A stretch of 64,000 bases of DNA from Lumbricus rubellus (taxonomy: Eukaryota > Annelida > Clitellata > Crassiclitellata > Lumbricidae), in the NCBI GenBank assembly GCA_945859605.1, contig OX243827.1:25148002-25212001 (forward strand), read 5' to 3'. The translations under genes were made by a program, and so were the position numbers. The notes under the pieces were generated by a model that had not been told where the DNA came from, made no database searches, and saw only the letters and a list, made by a program, of their open reading frames with translations. Below, piece after piece: positions 51,571-64,000 of this stretch (its first letter is position 1; every line of letters begins with the position of its first letter).

Positions 51571-52580
51571 AATCTTTATTAACCAAATTGAACCTTAGTT
51601 TGATGCAAGTCGTATGTACACATACGAAAAGACTTGTCGACCGACTTTTACAGTGCATGTGCTTAATGTAACAAACGAACGACTGACTTTTCGGAGCAAT
51701 AAACTGTAGAATACAGGAAGAAATGAAGCACCTGCTGGTCCTTGTATCTTAAAACGAAACACGCTGCCTATACGATTCCAAGGCACGCCTATAAGCTTAG
51801 ATGCGTAATACTGTGACTCGTAGCATGTTATTCGTCACCGACTTACTTAACTATAATTGATACGCACTCGGTGTTCCGTATTTTAGCCTTAAAACCTGGA
51901 TTCCCGGCAGGATATCTCGCGATCTTTGTATTCCATAACATCCCTTATCTATGGGCGAGTAATTATCACCGGAGATAACTGCAAGAAAATATATAGCGCT
52001 GGCGTATGGAAGAAAGAGATGCTAACCAGGCGCGTGCCTTGTTATGTTGACATGCAGAGAAACACCTCGTAAAAAGAGTTTCGTGTTGGCTCTTATCTGC
52101 GAATTAATAATTGAAAGATAGATAACAGGGGCGGGACGTTTCTTTTAAGTGGAATTTAATGCTCGTTTTAAAATGCCTCTTTGAGAAAATGCTTCTTTTG
52201 ATGCGTGTGGTGCCCTGGGGCGTAACTTGAACCCACACAGAGATCTTGGTGACCATCTACATGAAGATGGATGGATGTCCTCAACAATTTATGCGGCGTA
52301 GTCACGTGTAGGCCTACCCTACTCAGATGTCAAGGCATCTAGTTAATGTATGCATTGTAAGACATACCGATGTTAATTGATTATCTCTGCTTGCCTGGGT
52401 ATCGTAATCGTTATCGATAAATTTCGAAAGAGACACTTGATAGTACTGTAACTGTTGAGTGCGGGGAAAAAACTAATTCACGATCGTTTCATATCAAAAC
52501 AACGCTGCTGTTATGTCAGTGAATCAAGAAACCCCCATAACCCATAAAGCCAATAAAATAAATAAATCAATTAATTAGTC
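51571..52580. other. Non-coding sequence
   Basis: No supported feature. Confidence 0.5.
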
Positions 52581-52584
52581 AATC

Positions 52585-52735
52585 AGTGCAGTACAGTACG
52601 GTACAGTACATACAGTACGTACAGTACAGTACAGTACACTAAGTACAGTACAGTACAGCACAATACAATGCAATGCAATGCAATAAAATGCAAGAAAGAC
52701 ATTATAACACAATACAGTACAATACAATAATAATA
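52585..52735. repeat. (CAGTA)n/(CAATG)n pentanucleotide repeat
   Basis: GTACAGTACAGTACA grading into CAATGCAATG and CAATACAATA. Confidence 0.85.
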
Positions 52736-52879
52736 AAATTGACTGCTGTACAATACAAAATAATGCCTGTGCTAAATGCGTCTGTGACCGTGGTTATCTG
52801 TGAGTGGCAACAGTGACAATTACTGTCTGTTGTTGCGTGTTGTTGTTGGGTCATCACAATGTGTGAATGGTTGGAATCA

Positions 52880-52930
52880 ATCAATCAAATCAAATCAAAC
52901 CAAATCAAATCAAATCTTATTTATTCGTAG
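52880..52930. repeat. (AATCA)n repeat
   Basis: CAAATCAAATCAAACC units. Confidence 0.75.
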
Positions 52931-53394
52931 CGATCAACAAATCAAATCAAAACAGCAAAACATATATAAAATTAGAATGTGCAGTGAAATAAGGAGCCAA
53001 CGAATCAATCAGTCGCCTAAGTGATAACTCAGTCACTGCCACGTGACCAATGACCATGTATGACTCATAATAATATTATGACGATCCGCAGTGACTTGTT
53101 TATGGTCACGTGTTCATGTGGATCTCTCGGTCTCTGTCTGCCTTGTCTCTGTCTCAGTTGCTGTCTCTGTTTACCTCTCTGTCTCTGTGTCTGTCTGTGT
53201 CTGTCTGTGTTAATTTGTTGCGTTTTCGTGTATGCGCAATTTGTACCTCTGCTTGTCGCCCTGTGATGCAGCACCTTGTAAACATTATAAAAAGGAGGGC
53301 GCGCACCTGTTCTAAGATGCCTATGAACTATCCTTATCAATTAACGACTGCCTGGAAAAGGCGGATAAGGAGAAGGAAAAGAAGGAGCAGGGAA

Positions 53395-53735
53395 GTAAGA
53401 AGAATAAGAATAAGATAACTTCCTCTTCCTCCTCCCCTCCTTCTTCTCCTCCTCGTCCTCCGCCACCTCCACCTCCTCCACCTCCACCTCTTCCTCTTCT
53501 TCATTTTCCTCCTTCTTCTCCTTCTCCTTCTCCTTCTCCTCCTCCTCTTTCTCTTCCTCTTCCTCCTGCATCATCTCCTTCTCCTGCTCCTCCTCCTCAT
53601 TCTACTCACCTCCTCCTCCTCGTACTCTCCTCCTCCTTTCCCTCCTCCTCCTTCTCCACTTGTTCTTCAGCCTCCTTCTCTTCTTACTCATGCATCTTCC
53701 TCTCCCTCCGTCTTTCCTCCTTCTCCTTCTCCGCC
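53395..53735. repeat. TCC/CTT-rich microsatellite
   Basis: Pyrimidine trinucleotide repeat; flanked on the left by a purine-rich run (53350-53415). Confidence 0.88.
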
Positions 53736-53939
53736 AAGTGATAGACCAAAGACAGCTGACCGCATACTTACTAGCCTACGTTTTTCTTGAGTTGTGGAAA
53801 GAAAATGATACATGTAGCATTTTTCTTTCTGAATGGGATATAGGGATATTGGGATATTGAAGGTGATTTGGGGGGATATTATGCACATGCCAACAGCCAC
53901 TCAAGATTTTTTTGGGGATGCCATTTCTAGATTAAAACA

Positions 53940-55580
53940 CTGATCATCATTGTCGTCATCATCATTATCATTCACCATCGACATTACCAGTTCCACGTCT
54001 TTTGCAATCGCATGCGATATGAGTCACATGGCCAATCGCTATCTCACGACAGCCAAAGAAACCCTCAACGCTGTGAACCTTGAACGAATGACTGTGTGCA
54101 AGTTCTCTTTACATGTAGGTCTATCATGGGTCCCACTGCGTTAACTCTTCTACAGCAGGGAAAATCGAAGAAATCTTATATCAACAAAGGCGCGAAATGT
54201 AAACGAAGTGGTTCGTTCGCGACGCATTTTGATAATCGTCAGAAAGTTTCAACTGTATGTATTAGATGGAGTTCCTGGTAATCGTAGGTTTTTAGCGTCT
54301 GAGCAGATCTTTGATTCTTTATACAGTATACAACAGGCACAGCTAATATAAACACGCATATTTGTGTGTATGCATGCACCTATACGCATGTACGCACGTA
54401 GGCCTACGTATGTAGGTATGAATGCATGCATGAATATAATGTATGCTGTCATCTTGTTTCTGGTTGCAATAAAGTGAATTGAATTGAAATTGAATGTATG
54501 TATGCATGAATGTATGGGTGCATGAATGAACATATATGAATGAATGATATTGGTTTTGAAAGTCTGTATATTATAAAAATTTATAAGTTTGCATACGCAA
54601 TAGGCCTACTTGTAGCGTTGAATGACAAGCAAAGAGCGAGCATATAGACTAATACTCTTAGCGGTATCTGCATCGTATCTGTTGATATCTTAAGTATCTA
54701 CGAACGAACATACACACATACAAACAAATAAGCGTATACATATGCATAATGCATGTATGAATGGCGGACTCCACTCCAGATAAGGTCTTTTAGCGACAGA
54801 TATATCATTGCAGGATATTCATTGAACATCCGAATCTGGTCGGAACTGCAAAATTGCAACACGTGCCAGATAAGATGTTTATATTATGTTTATTGGAAAG
54901 CGAACGACAGATTAGTTTCAAGTGGGTATAAACGGTTATTCACTTCAGATAGTAATTTGTCACTATTCATGTATCGGTCGTTTTAGCTACTAATTTCTGT
55001 TACTAATTGACTTCTGGGTAAAGACGCATTGCATATAGATAGATGCTGCTTATTAAGGAAGCTGTGTCATGCGGTGATGATTAGCCTATAATTACAGTGT
55101 CACCCTCCTCCTACAATCGGGTTTTGACCCTTTGGGCTAGCACCACTGGAAATCAGTTTTGTTGAGTTTGTAATTTGCAATTCATTACAGAGGGTGAATA
55201 TGCGCATTGGGAAGAAGGCGTTTTGAATTTGTTGGAATTGTGATTTCACTGGATGATTTGGAAAATGGTTCCGTTATCGACGGCACGTTGTGTTTGCTCA
55301 TGAGGTCGCTGAAGTCAAACTTTCTTTCAAAACTGAAAAAGTGACAAACAGATGAATAGGCAGGCATGAAGGCAGACAGGCAGTTAGAAAGACATGCAAA
55401 CAAACAAACGGACAGGCAGACAGAGAAAGAAACGATGTCTAAGGAATATTTTTGGGCGGTTCTGAGCGACAGCTGAGAAAAGAACGAATGAACGAGTGAA
55501 TGAGCAATCAAATTAGCGAGTGAATGAACGAGCAAATGAACGAAAGAAAGGGGTCCCTAGTTTCAAGGGTTTGCTTGACT
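53940..55580. other. Non-coding sequence
   Basis: Several GTATGCATG-type short repeats (54360-54540); no gene supported. Confidence 0.5.
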
Positions 55581-55589
55581 GCTAGGGAA

Positions 55590-55790
55590 CGCCAAGCTAT
55601 CTCCGCCACAGGTTCCTCCTTCTTGAATAACCTCCCATCGGAGCTGCGCATATAATATTATTACCTCTGACCAATCAAACTTTGTTTCATAAATCAATCA
55701 AGTCCCTTTCTTTAGCTGTGGCTGGGCTGGGAGCGCTCCTGAGTATAGGCTTCTCAAAAGGCGCTACATAAGTCCGCCGAACGAACTATA
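55590..55790 (+). mobile_element. LINE 3' end fragment
   Basis: Relic SATGSSFLNNLPSELR frame, then GCTGGGAGCGCTCCTGAGTA and GGCGCTACATAAG. Confidence 0.68.
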
Positions 55791-56244
55791 ATGCACGCGT
55801 ATGAATCATCCGAAATATCCATTCAACCCTTTCTGTCGTCATTCACCGGGTGCGAAACAATTATTCAACTTCCGTGTTTATTCTTCCGCTCTTTAATCGT
55901 TCGCTGATATCATCATCGGTTCCTATTTCGGATGACATGTAAGACGTACAGCGTTGCCGTTTATCACCGTTGATGCGATTAAAGATGCCATTACATGCTC
56001 AGCCCCCTCTTCCCTCGAGCACCAAGGGCACGCGACCTGTTGTCGGCTTTTGCTCCCCTCGGGGACCGGGCACCACAGAATTGGCGGCTCCTCGATAATT
56101 CCTTTCCTTGCGAAAGAAATTGACACGAATGTGTCACATGGTGCTTGAATAATTATGAAATGGTATACTATAGCAGCGTTTCATAAACGTTGAGGTTTTA
56201 TAAGACAGCGAGATACGATGCAACGTATGACAAGTGCAGTTCTA
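55791..56244. other. Non-coding sequence with an unassigned GC-rich block
   Basis: 55960-56150 has balanced composition and a 66-codon minus-strand frame, but no splice signals or recognisable motif. Confidence 0.35.
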
Positions 56245-56330
56245 ACTTGTTATAGCGCCCCTTCAAGCCCTCCACTCAGAGGCGATCCCGACTAAAGCGA
56301 GGACACTGGAAAGGAGTTTCACGCCAAATT
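56245..56330 (-). mobile_element. tRNA-derived SINE, 3' fragment
   Basis: GTTATAGCGCCCCTTCAAG to GGAGTTTCACGCC in reverse orientation; the tRNA part is missing. Confidence 0.7.
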
Positions 56331-56544
56331 TCCAATATCATGCTGGAAGCTTGGTATGCGTTGCATGTGTTATGTTTTACAAATGCAGCTATACTCTATG
56401 TAATGATTGCAATTTATTAATTGAACTCTATGCAGTATTTGCAATTTTATTTATGGTATAATGGCAATTGGTTTATCAAACTCTATGTAATGATTAGGCT
56501 ACAATTTATTTATCAAAGTCTATGCTGTAATTGTAAATCATTGA

Positions 56545-57690
56545 ACAATCTCTGTAGCAGGGCCCATAATATTAATTGCAAGCTGTGTTGATCGAACTTC
56601 ATGTAATAATTGCAATTTATTTATCAGAATTTGTAACAATTGCAATTTATTTACCAGACTTTGTAATAATTGCAATTTTTTTTATCAGACTTTGTAATAA
56701 TTGCAATTTATTTACCAGACTTTATGTAATAATTGCAATTTATTTATCAGACTTTGTAATAATTGCAATTTATCTATCAGACTCTTTGTAGTAATTGCAA
56801 TTTATTTAACAGACTCTTTGTAAGAATTGCAATTTATTTATCAGACTTTGTAATAATTGCAATATATTTATCAGACTTTGTAATAATTGCAATTTATTTA
56901 TCAGACTTTGTAATAATTGCAATTCATTTACCAGACTTTGTAATAATTGCAATTTTTTTATCAGACTTTGTAATAATTGCAATTCATTTATCAGACTTTG
57001 TAATAATTGCAATTTATTCATCAGACTCTTTGTAGTAATTGCAATTTATTTATCAGACTCTTTGTAGTAATTGCAATTTATTTACCAGACTTTAAGTAAT
57101 AATTGCAATTTATTTATCATACTTTGTAATAATTGCAATTTATTTATCAGACTCTATGTAATAATTGCAATTTATTTATCAGATTTTGTAATAATTGCAA
57201 TTTATTTATCAGACTTTGTAATAATTGCAATTTATTTATCAGACTTTGTAATAATTGCAATTCATTTATCAGACTTTGTAATAATTGCAATTTATTCATC
57301 AGACTCTTTGTAGTAATTGCAATTTATTTATCAGACTCTTTGTAGTAATTGCAATTTATTTACCAGACTTTAAGTAATAATTGCAATTTATTTATCATAC
57401 TTTGTAATAATTGCAATTTATTTATCAGACTTTATGTAATAATTGCAATTTATTTATCAGACTTTGTAATAATTGCAATTTATTTATCAGACTCTTTGTA
57501 GTAATTGCAATTTATTTAACAGACTCTTTGTAAGAATTGCAATTTGTTTATAAAGACTCTTTGTAAGAATTGCAATTTATTTATAAAGACTCTATGTAAT
57601 ATTTACAATTTATTTATAAAGACTCTATGTAATATTTACAATTTATTTATAAAGACTCTATGTAATAATTGCAATTTATTTATCAACTTA
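56545..57690. repeat. ~31-bp minisatellite, over 30 units with AATTGCAATT
   Basis: Units TAATAATTGCAATTTATTTA and TCAGACTTTG, with blocks of variants repeated in the same order (56800-57060 resembles 57290-57540). Confidence 0.93.
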
Positions 57691-57699
57691 TGTATGTAT

Positions 57700-57745
57700 A
57701 ATTGTATATATATATAAATTATATATATATATATATATATTATAT
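57700..57745. repeat. (AT)n microsatellite
   Basis: TATATA run directly after the minisatellite. Confidence 0.85.
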
Positions 57746-58124
57746 GCAATTATGCATGTATTGTATAAATTTGTGCTAATTGTCTGACTATTACGTAATC
57801 AACTTTTATGCCAGACACATTATAATTACATGTATGACGTGTGAAGCAGACGGCGCCGATTGTCCGCAGCAAAATGAGGACAAATGAGGTTTGCAGAGGA
57901 GCGTCAGGACGACCCTCCATAAGGCGGAGGAGGGAGAGGGGAGAAAGGGACGTAGGTCGACCCGACCTTTGACTCACCCTCGGCTCCACTCATCCCCCTC
58001 AATGACAGACCACTCACCACCCACGATCCAATAATCCACCCCCCTCTTTCCCACGGACGGACGAGAGGACGGAGGGTATACGTCGATTTGTGGGTCGAAC
58101 TCAGTCACTTCTAAGACGACTATT

Positions 58125-58515
58125 CTCATTCTTCTCCTTCTTTCTACTCTTCCTCCTCTTCCTCCTCCTCCTCCTCCTCCTCCTCCTCCTCCTCCTCCTC
58201 CTCCTCCTCCTCTCACCGTCTCATTCTCCCCTCCTCCTTTCTACTCTTCCTCCTGCTCCTCCTGCTCCTCCTCTTCATCTTCGTCCTTCCGCCTTTTATG
58301 CTACCGCTGCCTACTCCTCCTTTTACTCCTCTCTCTAGTCCTCCTCCAAAACCCCTCCTCTTCCTCCCTCTTCTTTCTCCTCCTTCTCCTCTTCCTCTTT
58401 CTCTTCCTTTCACGCCTGATCTTCCTCCTCCGCCATCATCTCCTACTCCTTTCTTATCTTCTTCCTCCTCTTTGTCCTTCTCCTCTACCTCCTCCTCCTC
58501 TTTTGCCTCCTCTCT
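58125..58515. repeat. (TCC)n microsatellite
   Basis: Pure CTC at 58155-58212, degenerate afterwards. Confidence 0.93.
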
Positions 58516-58639
58516 GTAGTCCACCGCCACTGTAGCCTATACTCTCGTCTACTCCTCTTCTAATTCGGACGTCGTCCGCTCAAACGAAAACAAACAAATG
58601 ACGAATACAATGTACATGAATGAAAACATCTAAAATAGT

Positions 58640-59020
58640 CTTCTAGAGCCCGACGTGTCTCTTTTATAATTATATGTATACTATATAACATTATATATAT
58701 ATATATATATGTGTGTGTGCGTGCGTGAGGATGTGCATTATTCTGCAAAGTTCTTCCTTTTGCGATCGCCTTGAGCCGGACGTAGTAAATAGTAGTGGAC
58801 TTAATGGCGGACAAACAAACACGTGATGAAACATATTAACAGGTAACGTTATGTGTGTAGACTTTGTTTATGTGGGGCGAAATACAGCCCCAGAATGACG
58901 CTGTATAGCGGTGTAGGACCTATATATACACATATATACATATAAATTATATATACATTTTTATATATATATAATCGTAAGAGACTTATGGCTATATATA
59001 AGTATATATATATATGTACA
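58640..59020. other. AT-rich sequence with TATATA runs
   Basis: Several short (AT)n runs and no gene. Confidence 0.5.
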
Positions 59021-59194
59021 CGGAGGGTGTCTTGGCGGCATAGTACTAAGGCTGGGAAGCTGTCTTTGTCGACAATGATAGACGGAACCTTAGCGGCGTC
59101 GTTTGAGCATCTGTCTAAACACTGATTCATCCGATGTCAGCGGCGGCGGAAGCTGGTAGCATCTATTTTGCCACTAATTTCTCTCATTTTCCTG

Positions 59195-59475
59195 TCTGTC
59201 TGTGTGGATGTGTGTCTGCATGTGTCTGTGTATGTGTCTGTATATGTGCCTGTGTCTGTATGTCTGTGTGTTTGTCTGTGTCTGTGCATGTGTCTATCTG
59301 TCTCTGTCTGTCTGTCTCTGTCTGTCTGCGTGTCTGTCTATGTGTGTGTGTCTGTCTGTGTGTGTCTGTCTGTGTGTGTCTGTCGTCTGCATCTCTATGC
59401 TCTGTATGTCTGTCTCTGTCTCTGTCTGTTTGTCTCGCTCTGTCATTTCCTGTATCTCTGTCTCTCTTTTTCATT
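59195..59475. repeat. (TGTC)n/(TG)n microsatellite
   Basis: TGTCTGTGTGTCTG units; long frames here are artefacts. Confidence 0.9.
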
Positions 59476-59493
59476 CATCTGTGATTCCCTCAG

Positions 59494-59612
59494 ACAGAAC
59501 GGAAGAAGATTTCTGCGAATCGTTCATAGGTGGCGCCACAACTGCAGGTCGCCATCATCGATGTCGCACTTCTTGTCTGGGCCGACGATGCAGCTTCCAC
59601 AAAAGTGTCTAA
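59494..59612 (+). CDS. Candidate orphan last exon, cysteine-rich basic peptide
   Basis: A convincing acceptor (long CT tract then gattccctcag) is followed, in phase 1, by a frame reading [11 protein letters not shown], then [20 protein letters not shown] and TAA. There are four cysteines and a basic C-terminus. The phase matches a signal-peptide exon like that of the 43846 gene, but I found no matching upstream exon and no AATAAA close downstream. The preceding CTGT microsatellite can imitate a polypyrimidine tract, so this may be chance. Confidence 0.25.
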
Positions 59613-59756
59613 CACTATCTATGCATGCGTGTACTAATTTGTATTTCAGTGTTGCGCTGATAATTATCGAGATACCTGACCACAGGTTGTGTGACAATAA
59701 TTCCCCGACTGCTATTGACCATAGAAGAAGACGATAGAATATCACATGCATATCAT

Positions 59757-59905
59757 TCATTCATTCATTCATTCATTCATTCATTCATTCATTCATTCAT
59801 TCATTCATTCATTCATTCATTCATTCATTCAGAGCATTTATATAGCGCCCCTTCAAGAAACTACTCAGAGGCGCTCCCAGTCCCAGCCCAACCACAAACA
59901 AAGAA
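59757..59905 (-). mobile_element. LINE 3' tail with (ATTC)n
   Basis: Perfect ATTC run to 59828, then TTTATATAGCGCCCCTTCAAG and CAGAGGCGCTCCCAG in reverse orientation. Confidence 0.78.
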
Positions 59906-60370
59906 AAAAGACTTGAGGGACTTGTATATAAACAAGTCGGATGGACCACAGGTAGACGTAATATCAATCAACCTTGGCGACCTAATCAGACAATTACGTC
60001 GTCGAGAAAGCTTGCTGGTCGCTCACAGGTGTCAGTTGCATCGAGACATTATCATCGCAGCAAAAGCGAGAGAAACCTTCACGATTGGACGCCAGTAACT
60101 GTTGTCTCGTTTTAAGCGATGATATTTCTTCGAAGGTGGCCCCAAAGTACATCAGAGAACAGCTACGAGCGACGCCGCTCGGCGGGCGCCGTCGAAATCC
60201 GACTCTGCGCACGCTCGGAGAAAAACAAACAAATCGAAAGAAAATGACGAACACATGCTTACTCGTCTTGCGCGACGCCACCGCTGGATGAATAAGAACA
60301 ACCTGTCTGGACTATTTTTAGACGGTTATTCAGGACAATCGTCACCTTGACGACGTATCTTATATATATA
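59906..60370. other. Non-coding sequence
   Basis: Overlapping open frames on both strands but no supported exon. Confidence 0.4.
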
Positions 60371-60378
60371 TATGCCTG

Positions 60379-60380
60379 TG

Positions 60381-60440
<60 letters not shown>
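60379..60440. repeat. (AT)n microsatellite
   Basis: About 60 bp of uninterrupted AT. Confidence 0.95.
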
Positions 60441-60443
<3 letters not shown>

Positions 60444-61020
60444 GCATATATATTTACGCGTTGTTTACCGCAGAGGTGCGTAGACGTAGTAATGACGCGT
60501 TGAAAACAAAACCATTCATCGTGTCGCCTATAACAAACTATGCGCTAACGTTGCGTAATGTCAACGCTTTGAATGAATATTCATCAGAGAATGAATATTC
60601 ATGAAGTGCGACTCTGCATAATTATTATATATTTATAAAATACATACTTCATAATTATAAATATTTGTTAGATTTTTGTAGGCCTACGACATGGAATTTA
60701 AATTAGAAACAAATTGGATTTTTGGCAACAATTCGTATGACTTAACGGCAAATGTCCATTGAATAGACTTTTACAAAATAATATTATTTACATGCGACCT
60801 GTTGAAGCATGTACGTGTACAGCTGTACGTTTCGTAAAAGTACAATATTGTAGGCCTACACGCGTGTTTGCAATTTCACGTATTTAAAGGAAATTGTTGT
60901 AGCGCATTTTTACACATTGTCGACCTTGCAATTATGTAATTACGCTTAACCTGAATTTGTGAACACTTCACGCTCTCATATGCCGAGGTTAAGAAAGTTC
61001 CGTGGCTAACATTCCAAGCC
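60441..61020. other. Non-coding sequence
   Basis: Contains a direct repeat GAATGAATATTCAT and TAGGCCTAC motifs; no gene. Confidence 0.5.
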
Positions 61021-61039
61021 CACGGTTCCTCTGAAACTA

Positions 61040-61180
61040 AAACTGATATTCTTCCTCTTCTTCGAACTTTGTGTTACTTGGTAATGTCCTATTTTGCTGA
61101 GGTTGAGTCGGGAGCGCTTCTGAGGTGATAGCCTTGAAGGGGCGCTATAAAAATGCTCGTAAAATAGAATAAAGAAATAA
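61040..61180 (+). mobile_element. LINE 3' tail
   Basis: GAGTCGGGAGCGCTTCTGAGG and GGGGCGCTATAAAAATG. Confidence 0.7.
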
Positions 61181-62170
61181 ATATATTTAACCGGAATTTT
61201 CTTGGTTCAACGAACAATTCACTGCCTCGCAGGTCAAACTCCAGCCAATGAATTTAAGAACAGTCCTTCACTGTAAATAAAAGTAACCCTCAAAGTCCAA
61301 CTGTTACAGTCTATATGCATGTACAGTACACATGTATGCATTCTCCTATGTATAGGCCTACAGTGCTTTAGCCGGCAGTGGGACGAACCCCTTTCAAGGA
61401 ACTTGCCATGTTTTAGAGTCTATTAGAGATCATTGTCTGTTTTGTATATTCTGAAAAAGGCGCAATGGAAGTTATATTATGCAGCGCGCCTCTCGCTGCA
61501 ATGACCATTCAGCTGCACTCCCAGTGCGGGTGCCCCGAGGAAGAACTTGGTTTTTAGGAGACTGTTTGTGTCTGACTGTCTCTGTTTGTCTTTTGTATCC
61601 TGTGTGTGTATCTGTCTGTTTATGTCTGTCTTTGTCTCACTCCTATCGCTGTAGCTCGCCATAAAGCGCTTATCGTGACGGTGATACTTTTTACATTGTC
61701 GACTAAAGAATCAGTGCAGTATGTGCAAGTCTACAGATGTCTATCACACCAGAGACTGTGTTTATCAATGTAAACATCTGTTAGTTAATAGGAATCAAGG
61801 ATTGCCCCACCCACCTCACAGCAGCACCACACATGTAACTGTCGAATGGAGGAGGAGCAGGTGGCTTAGCTGCTGCTGCAGCTGCTGAGATTTAACTGAC
61901 GAGATGCAGAAGATAGCAATGCCAAACCAGTTCGGGTGACTGAAGGTCAAAGAGTCGATCACTCGAGATGCAAAACACTTAGCCTCAACTGACACATATT
62001 TTAATTACAAGTAGCTCAGCCACATTGACTCAACTAAAAAACATACATATATGTATACATTAGATATATAATATATATACATAATATATCGTCATTATAT
62101 CGTATGCATAAGTAAGCTTATACATGTACGTACAAACAGGCGTCGTATAAGCAGGGGCAGATTAAGGCAT
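61181..62170. other. Non-coding sequence
   Basis: No supported feature. Confidence 0.5.
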
Positions 62171-62370
62171 GTTCCATGCAGGGCTGTTTTTAAGGAATTT
62201 TTAGAACTGCACAACTCCTTCTTTCCTTTCCCATCCTCCATAGTAAATTACTTCCAATTGGAGGACAATGACCCTTTTAACTAGTTTTTAACTGTACAGA
62301 AATGCTCCTGCAACTGCACACAATTAATCCATTTAGAACTGCACATTTTGTGTGCAACTGCACGTTAAAA
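62171..62370. mobile_element. Possible hAT-like MITE
   Basis: CAGGGCTGTTTTTAAGGA near the left end and TTAAAAAAGCCGTG at the right are imperfect inverted repeats, with GCATGTTC on both outer sides. Interior motifs recur at 4370-5045. Confidence 0.45.
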
Positions 62371-64000
62371 AAGCCGTGGCATGTTCGTTATTCATCGTCG
62401 TCGGTCTAACAGTGTAAATAAACTAAAGAGATACTTTTCTAGTAATGAAAGACGTTTCTTATAGGCCTATACATGGCGTCACGCGGGTCTTCTTTTATGG
62501 ACGACTTGAGAAGTCCAGTCTGAGTGATCTTTGGAAAAATAACTGGATCTGCGTAAAGTTGGAGTGTGAAAAGAAGACTTTACTATGGAGCCATAAGAAA
62601 GACTTTTTTTGTCTCCCCTCAACTCCCATGGCAATATTCTCACCTGGCAATGTCTACATTTATTGAAGCCTGCAAACTGTTGGCATTCGCATAAAAATTA
62701 CATTGTTGTATAATTATAACAATATGTCATATGCGTCCTTTTGTTGTTATTTCACGATGCTGAACCCCCGCGCACAGTTTTACTGAACAGGGCCGCCGCA
62801 TATGTTACTCCGGTCTTGCGCATAGGCCCACCCAGAATGAATGCACCAGCGCATAAGTTGAAGCAATAAGGTACAACAATAGCCTAGCTATTGCCCATAA
62901 GAAAAACGTCTCTCTCTTTATCAAAGGCGTGGTTGACTTGAGGTTGAATTAAGTGGTTGTAGTCGTGAGTTTGATTTAAATGATTGAAGTCTTAAGCACC
63001 CAGCAGTATAGTAAGTGGTTGTTACCACCGAATGTGCATCGGCATACCTGCGTCTTTTGCGTGGCAGATAAGACCCAGCACGCGTATAGCAGTGAAATCA
63101 CGACCATTAAGCGCGTACTTAGCGAACCGTTGAGAAAGATTTTAGCATCGAATTGATAAGGGAACAAACGAGAAACGAACAAGTTTAACGATCAGACATA
63201 GCGCGCAAATGTTATTGGATACTCAATGAGCGCCTGACTTCAAAGAAAACGTTTCTTGTGCGGGCCGCCCGTTTGTACCGCACCGTCTGTATTGTACATA
63301 CACACAGTCTGGAGACAGAAAAGTCTGGCAGGAACTTTCGAAAAGTTCTGTACTACAGGTAGCAGACGGAGTGAAAACAATAACCCGGAAATGAACTATC
63401 TCCGTTTTCTCAATCTGTAAACACAATTAGAGTTAATTGTTGGCGGTGGTCTTTCATCTAAGCGGCGCGCGATATGTTCTCGCTACATCCGTAGTTATCT
63501 GTTGTACAAATGTGTGTACCGCTATGAGGTTATCGGAGATGACTAACGGAGGCCTGTACCTGTATGCTGCTTGCAATGTTCATACATGTGTGCACAAACG
63601 AATCTGTTGATGTGTATTAATGCAGACCAATAAATATTGAAAGATGTGTGATTCAATGGCTCGATTTTTTTTTAGCTTGATCTCTTTACTCATATTCTAT
63701 AATTTTTGGCTGACTGGTCAATTATTGGATTGATTAAATGGCGAATGATTTATTTTGGTTTTGTTGAATGATGAATCTAACGATGTGCTGCAGACTACAT
63801 TCATGTTTTCGCTGTGTGCTTTTCTTTTGTGTTTCTGTTTTTACTCTTTCGCTACCTTTCCCTTTTTCTCTTAATTTTTTCTCATTTTTCTCCATTTTCA
63901 CCAATAATTTAGTTAATTATTTTATTACACGTCTATTAGTCTGTCCATCTGTCTATGTCTCTGTTTCTGACTATCTGTATCATACTCACACTCACACTCT
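62371..64000. other. Non-coding sequence
   Basis: Nothing I can support; short open frames lack protein-like features. Confidence 0.5.

Noticed and set aside
57974..58530. Glycine-rich and Glu/Arg-rich frames
   Set aside because: Antisense of the TCC microsatellite.
59940..60098. Plus-strand frame QVDVISINLGDLIRQL... with faint resemblance to CRH/diuretic hormone peptides
   Set aside because: No signal peptide, a poor acceptor, no amidation or dibasic signal at the end, and the frame runs straight out of a LINE tail; the resemblance is within chance.

Overview
The window looks like nuclear DNA of a marine invertebrate deuterostome, probably an echinoderm (class not resolved). The grounds are small exons with GT-AG introns, AT-rich sequence crowded with microsatellites, minisatellites, SINE/LINE remnants and hAT/mariner-like MITEs, very frequent TAGGCCTA-type palindromes, and gene content. 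No bacterial operons, rRNA or CRISPR arrays are visible. Most of the sequence is non-coding. Exons were assembled by eye from splice sites, reading phase and domain motifs; no database search was possible.

Three multi-exon genes can be reconstructed, and the exon lengths of each sum to an exact multiple of three. (1) Plus strand, 9691-23869: a six-exon gene for a 681-residue type I membrane protein with signal peptide, SUEL/rhamnose-binding lectin domain (8 cysteines), CUB domain, short sushi-like module, transmembrane helix and a ~288-residue tail with an SH3-ligand-like motif and a YxxM motif. Each extracellular domain sits on one symmetrical phase 1-1 exon. (2) Minus strand, 40795-30619: a 13-exon GPSM2/LGN/Pins orthologue (644 residues): TPR repeats, a linker with a conserved RRxSMEN site, and four GoLoco motifs. 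It shows a GC-AG intron, a start codon alone at an exon end, and introns full of minisatellites. (3) Plus strand, about 42884-47314: a short gene for an 80-residue secreted precursor with four cysteines and a dibasic site, with TATA box, initiator, 5' UTR exon, signal-peptide exon, mature-peptide exon and polyadenylation signal. It resembles a neuropeptide or cysteine-rich hormone precursor that I do not recognise.

Layout: 1-9.6 kb repeats only; 9.7-24.4 kb lectin/CUB receptor, whose introns hold a three-level transposon nest (20451-22930); 24.4-30.6 kb repeats; 30.6-40.8 kb GPSM2; 41-42.9 kb SINE and MITE; 42.9-47.3 kb cysteine-rich peptide gene with inverted LINE tails around its signal-peptide exon; 47.3-64 kb mainly satellites and LINE tails, with a few weak candidate exons.

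The three genes have no evident shared pathway. Two features recur: retroposons of a SINE/LINE pair sharing the same 3' tail are scattered throughout, and exons in two of the genes are bracketed by inverted repeats that could pair in the pre-mRNA.
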